Below, one piece after another: positions 5,660-5,662 of a stretch of 5,662 nt of DNA (position 1 is the first letter of the stretch; each line of letters opens with the position of its first letter). Below the pieces are notes generated by a model. It saw nothing but the letters and a program-made list of their open reading frames with translations. It was not told the origin of the DNA and ran no database searches. Position numbers and translations under genes: made by a program. Source of the stretch: Clostridiaceae bacterium (GTDB taxonomy: Bacteria; Bacillota; Clostridia; Oscillospirales; Acutalibacteraceae); contig JAEDLK010000054.1 in NCBI GenBank assembly GCA_016295355.1, positions 1 to 5,662 of the forward strand, in the 5' to 3' direction.

Positions 5660-5662
5660 AAA

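Larger units (their letters stand above)
5349..5662. other. Palindrome-rich region without a credible gene, probably a repeat element
   Basis: About 310 bp from the broken 5' end of the hydrolase to the window edge, lower in GC than the genes. No frame has both a start codon with a ribosome binding site and a family-like protein. The content is a succession of inverted repeats, listed separately, with CGACACCA occurring twice (5558-5565 and 5605-5611 plus the next base). A minus-strand stretch of 53 open codons (5510-5352), in the same frame as the hydrolase, ends at the TAA 5351-5349 but has no convincing start. An insertion into the 5' end of the hydrolase by a MITE-like or other repeat is the simplest reading, but it is inference from one copy. 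Confidence 0.45.

Noticed and set aside
5617..5662. Plus-strand frame from ATG 5617 reading MNIEQIQKLAYLNLQ, faintly like a GatC N-terminus
   Set aside because: No Shine-Dalgarno precedes it, only 15 codons are visible, and the sequence is built from the two arms of a perfect hairpin, so the resemblance is probably accidental.
5529..5662. CRISPR array
   Set aside because: The hairpin units differ in sequence and length, and there are no constant direct repeats with regular unique spacers.

Overview
The window looks like a chromosomal piece of a Clostridia-type member of the Bacillota, plausibly a gut Oscillospiraceae-like lineage. The evidence is the gene content (a clostridial, Tritrichomonas-like IMP dehydrogenase, and rsmD-coaD followed by a small coiled-coil protein), strong AGGAGG-type ribosome binding sites, and clear TTGACA/TATAAT promoters. 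The class-level call is moderately sure; genus or species cannot be read from the sequence.

Layout. On the minus strand at the left edge is the translation operon rpsB-tsf (ribosomal protein S2, then elongation factor Ts cut by the window start). It is driven by a promoter at 1245-1273 through a leader of about 120 nt. Divergent from it, on the plus strand, is guaB (IMP dehydrogenase, GTG start at 1499) behind a perfect consensus promoter at 1427-1455. After guaB a second promoter (3058-3087) precedes a tight three-gene cluster: rsmD (16S rRNA guanine-N2 methyltransferase), coaD (phosphopantetheine adenylyltransferase) and a coiled-coil protein of unknown function. A long hairpin at 4638-4675 closes this cluster. 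The hairpin carries its best U-tract on the minus strand, so it also ends the convergent gene.

The right end is the non-routine part. A minus-strand alpha/beta hydrolase (4752-5348) is open and recognisable but has no usable start codon: its frame meets a TAA just before the conserved HGKGG segment. The Ser expected at its nucleophile elbow is Gly. It is best read as a decaying gene. Immediately upstream lies about 310 bp with no credible gene. It holds a nested inverted repeat with a competing third arm (5389-5479) and then four perfect hairpins in 131 bp (5529-5659), two of them followed by CGACACCA. This resembles a repeat or MITE-like element, or a structured RNA, and continues past the window edge.

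Most of the window is ordinary core genome (translation, GMP synthesis, rRNA modification, CoA synthesis). I see no convincing new multi-gene system; the palindrome-rich right end next to a damaged hydrolase is the best candidate for something undescribed.
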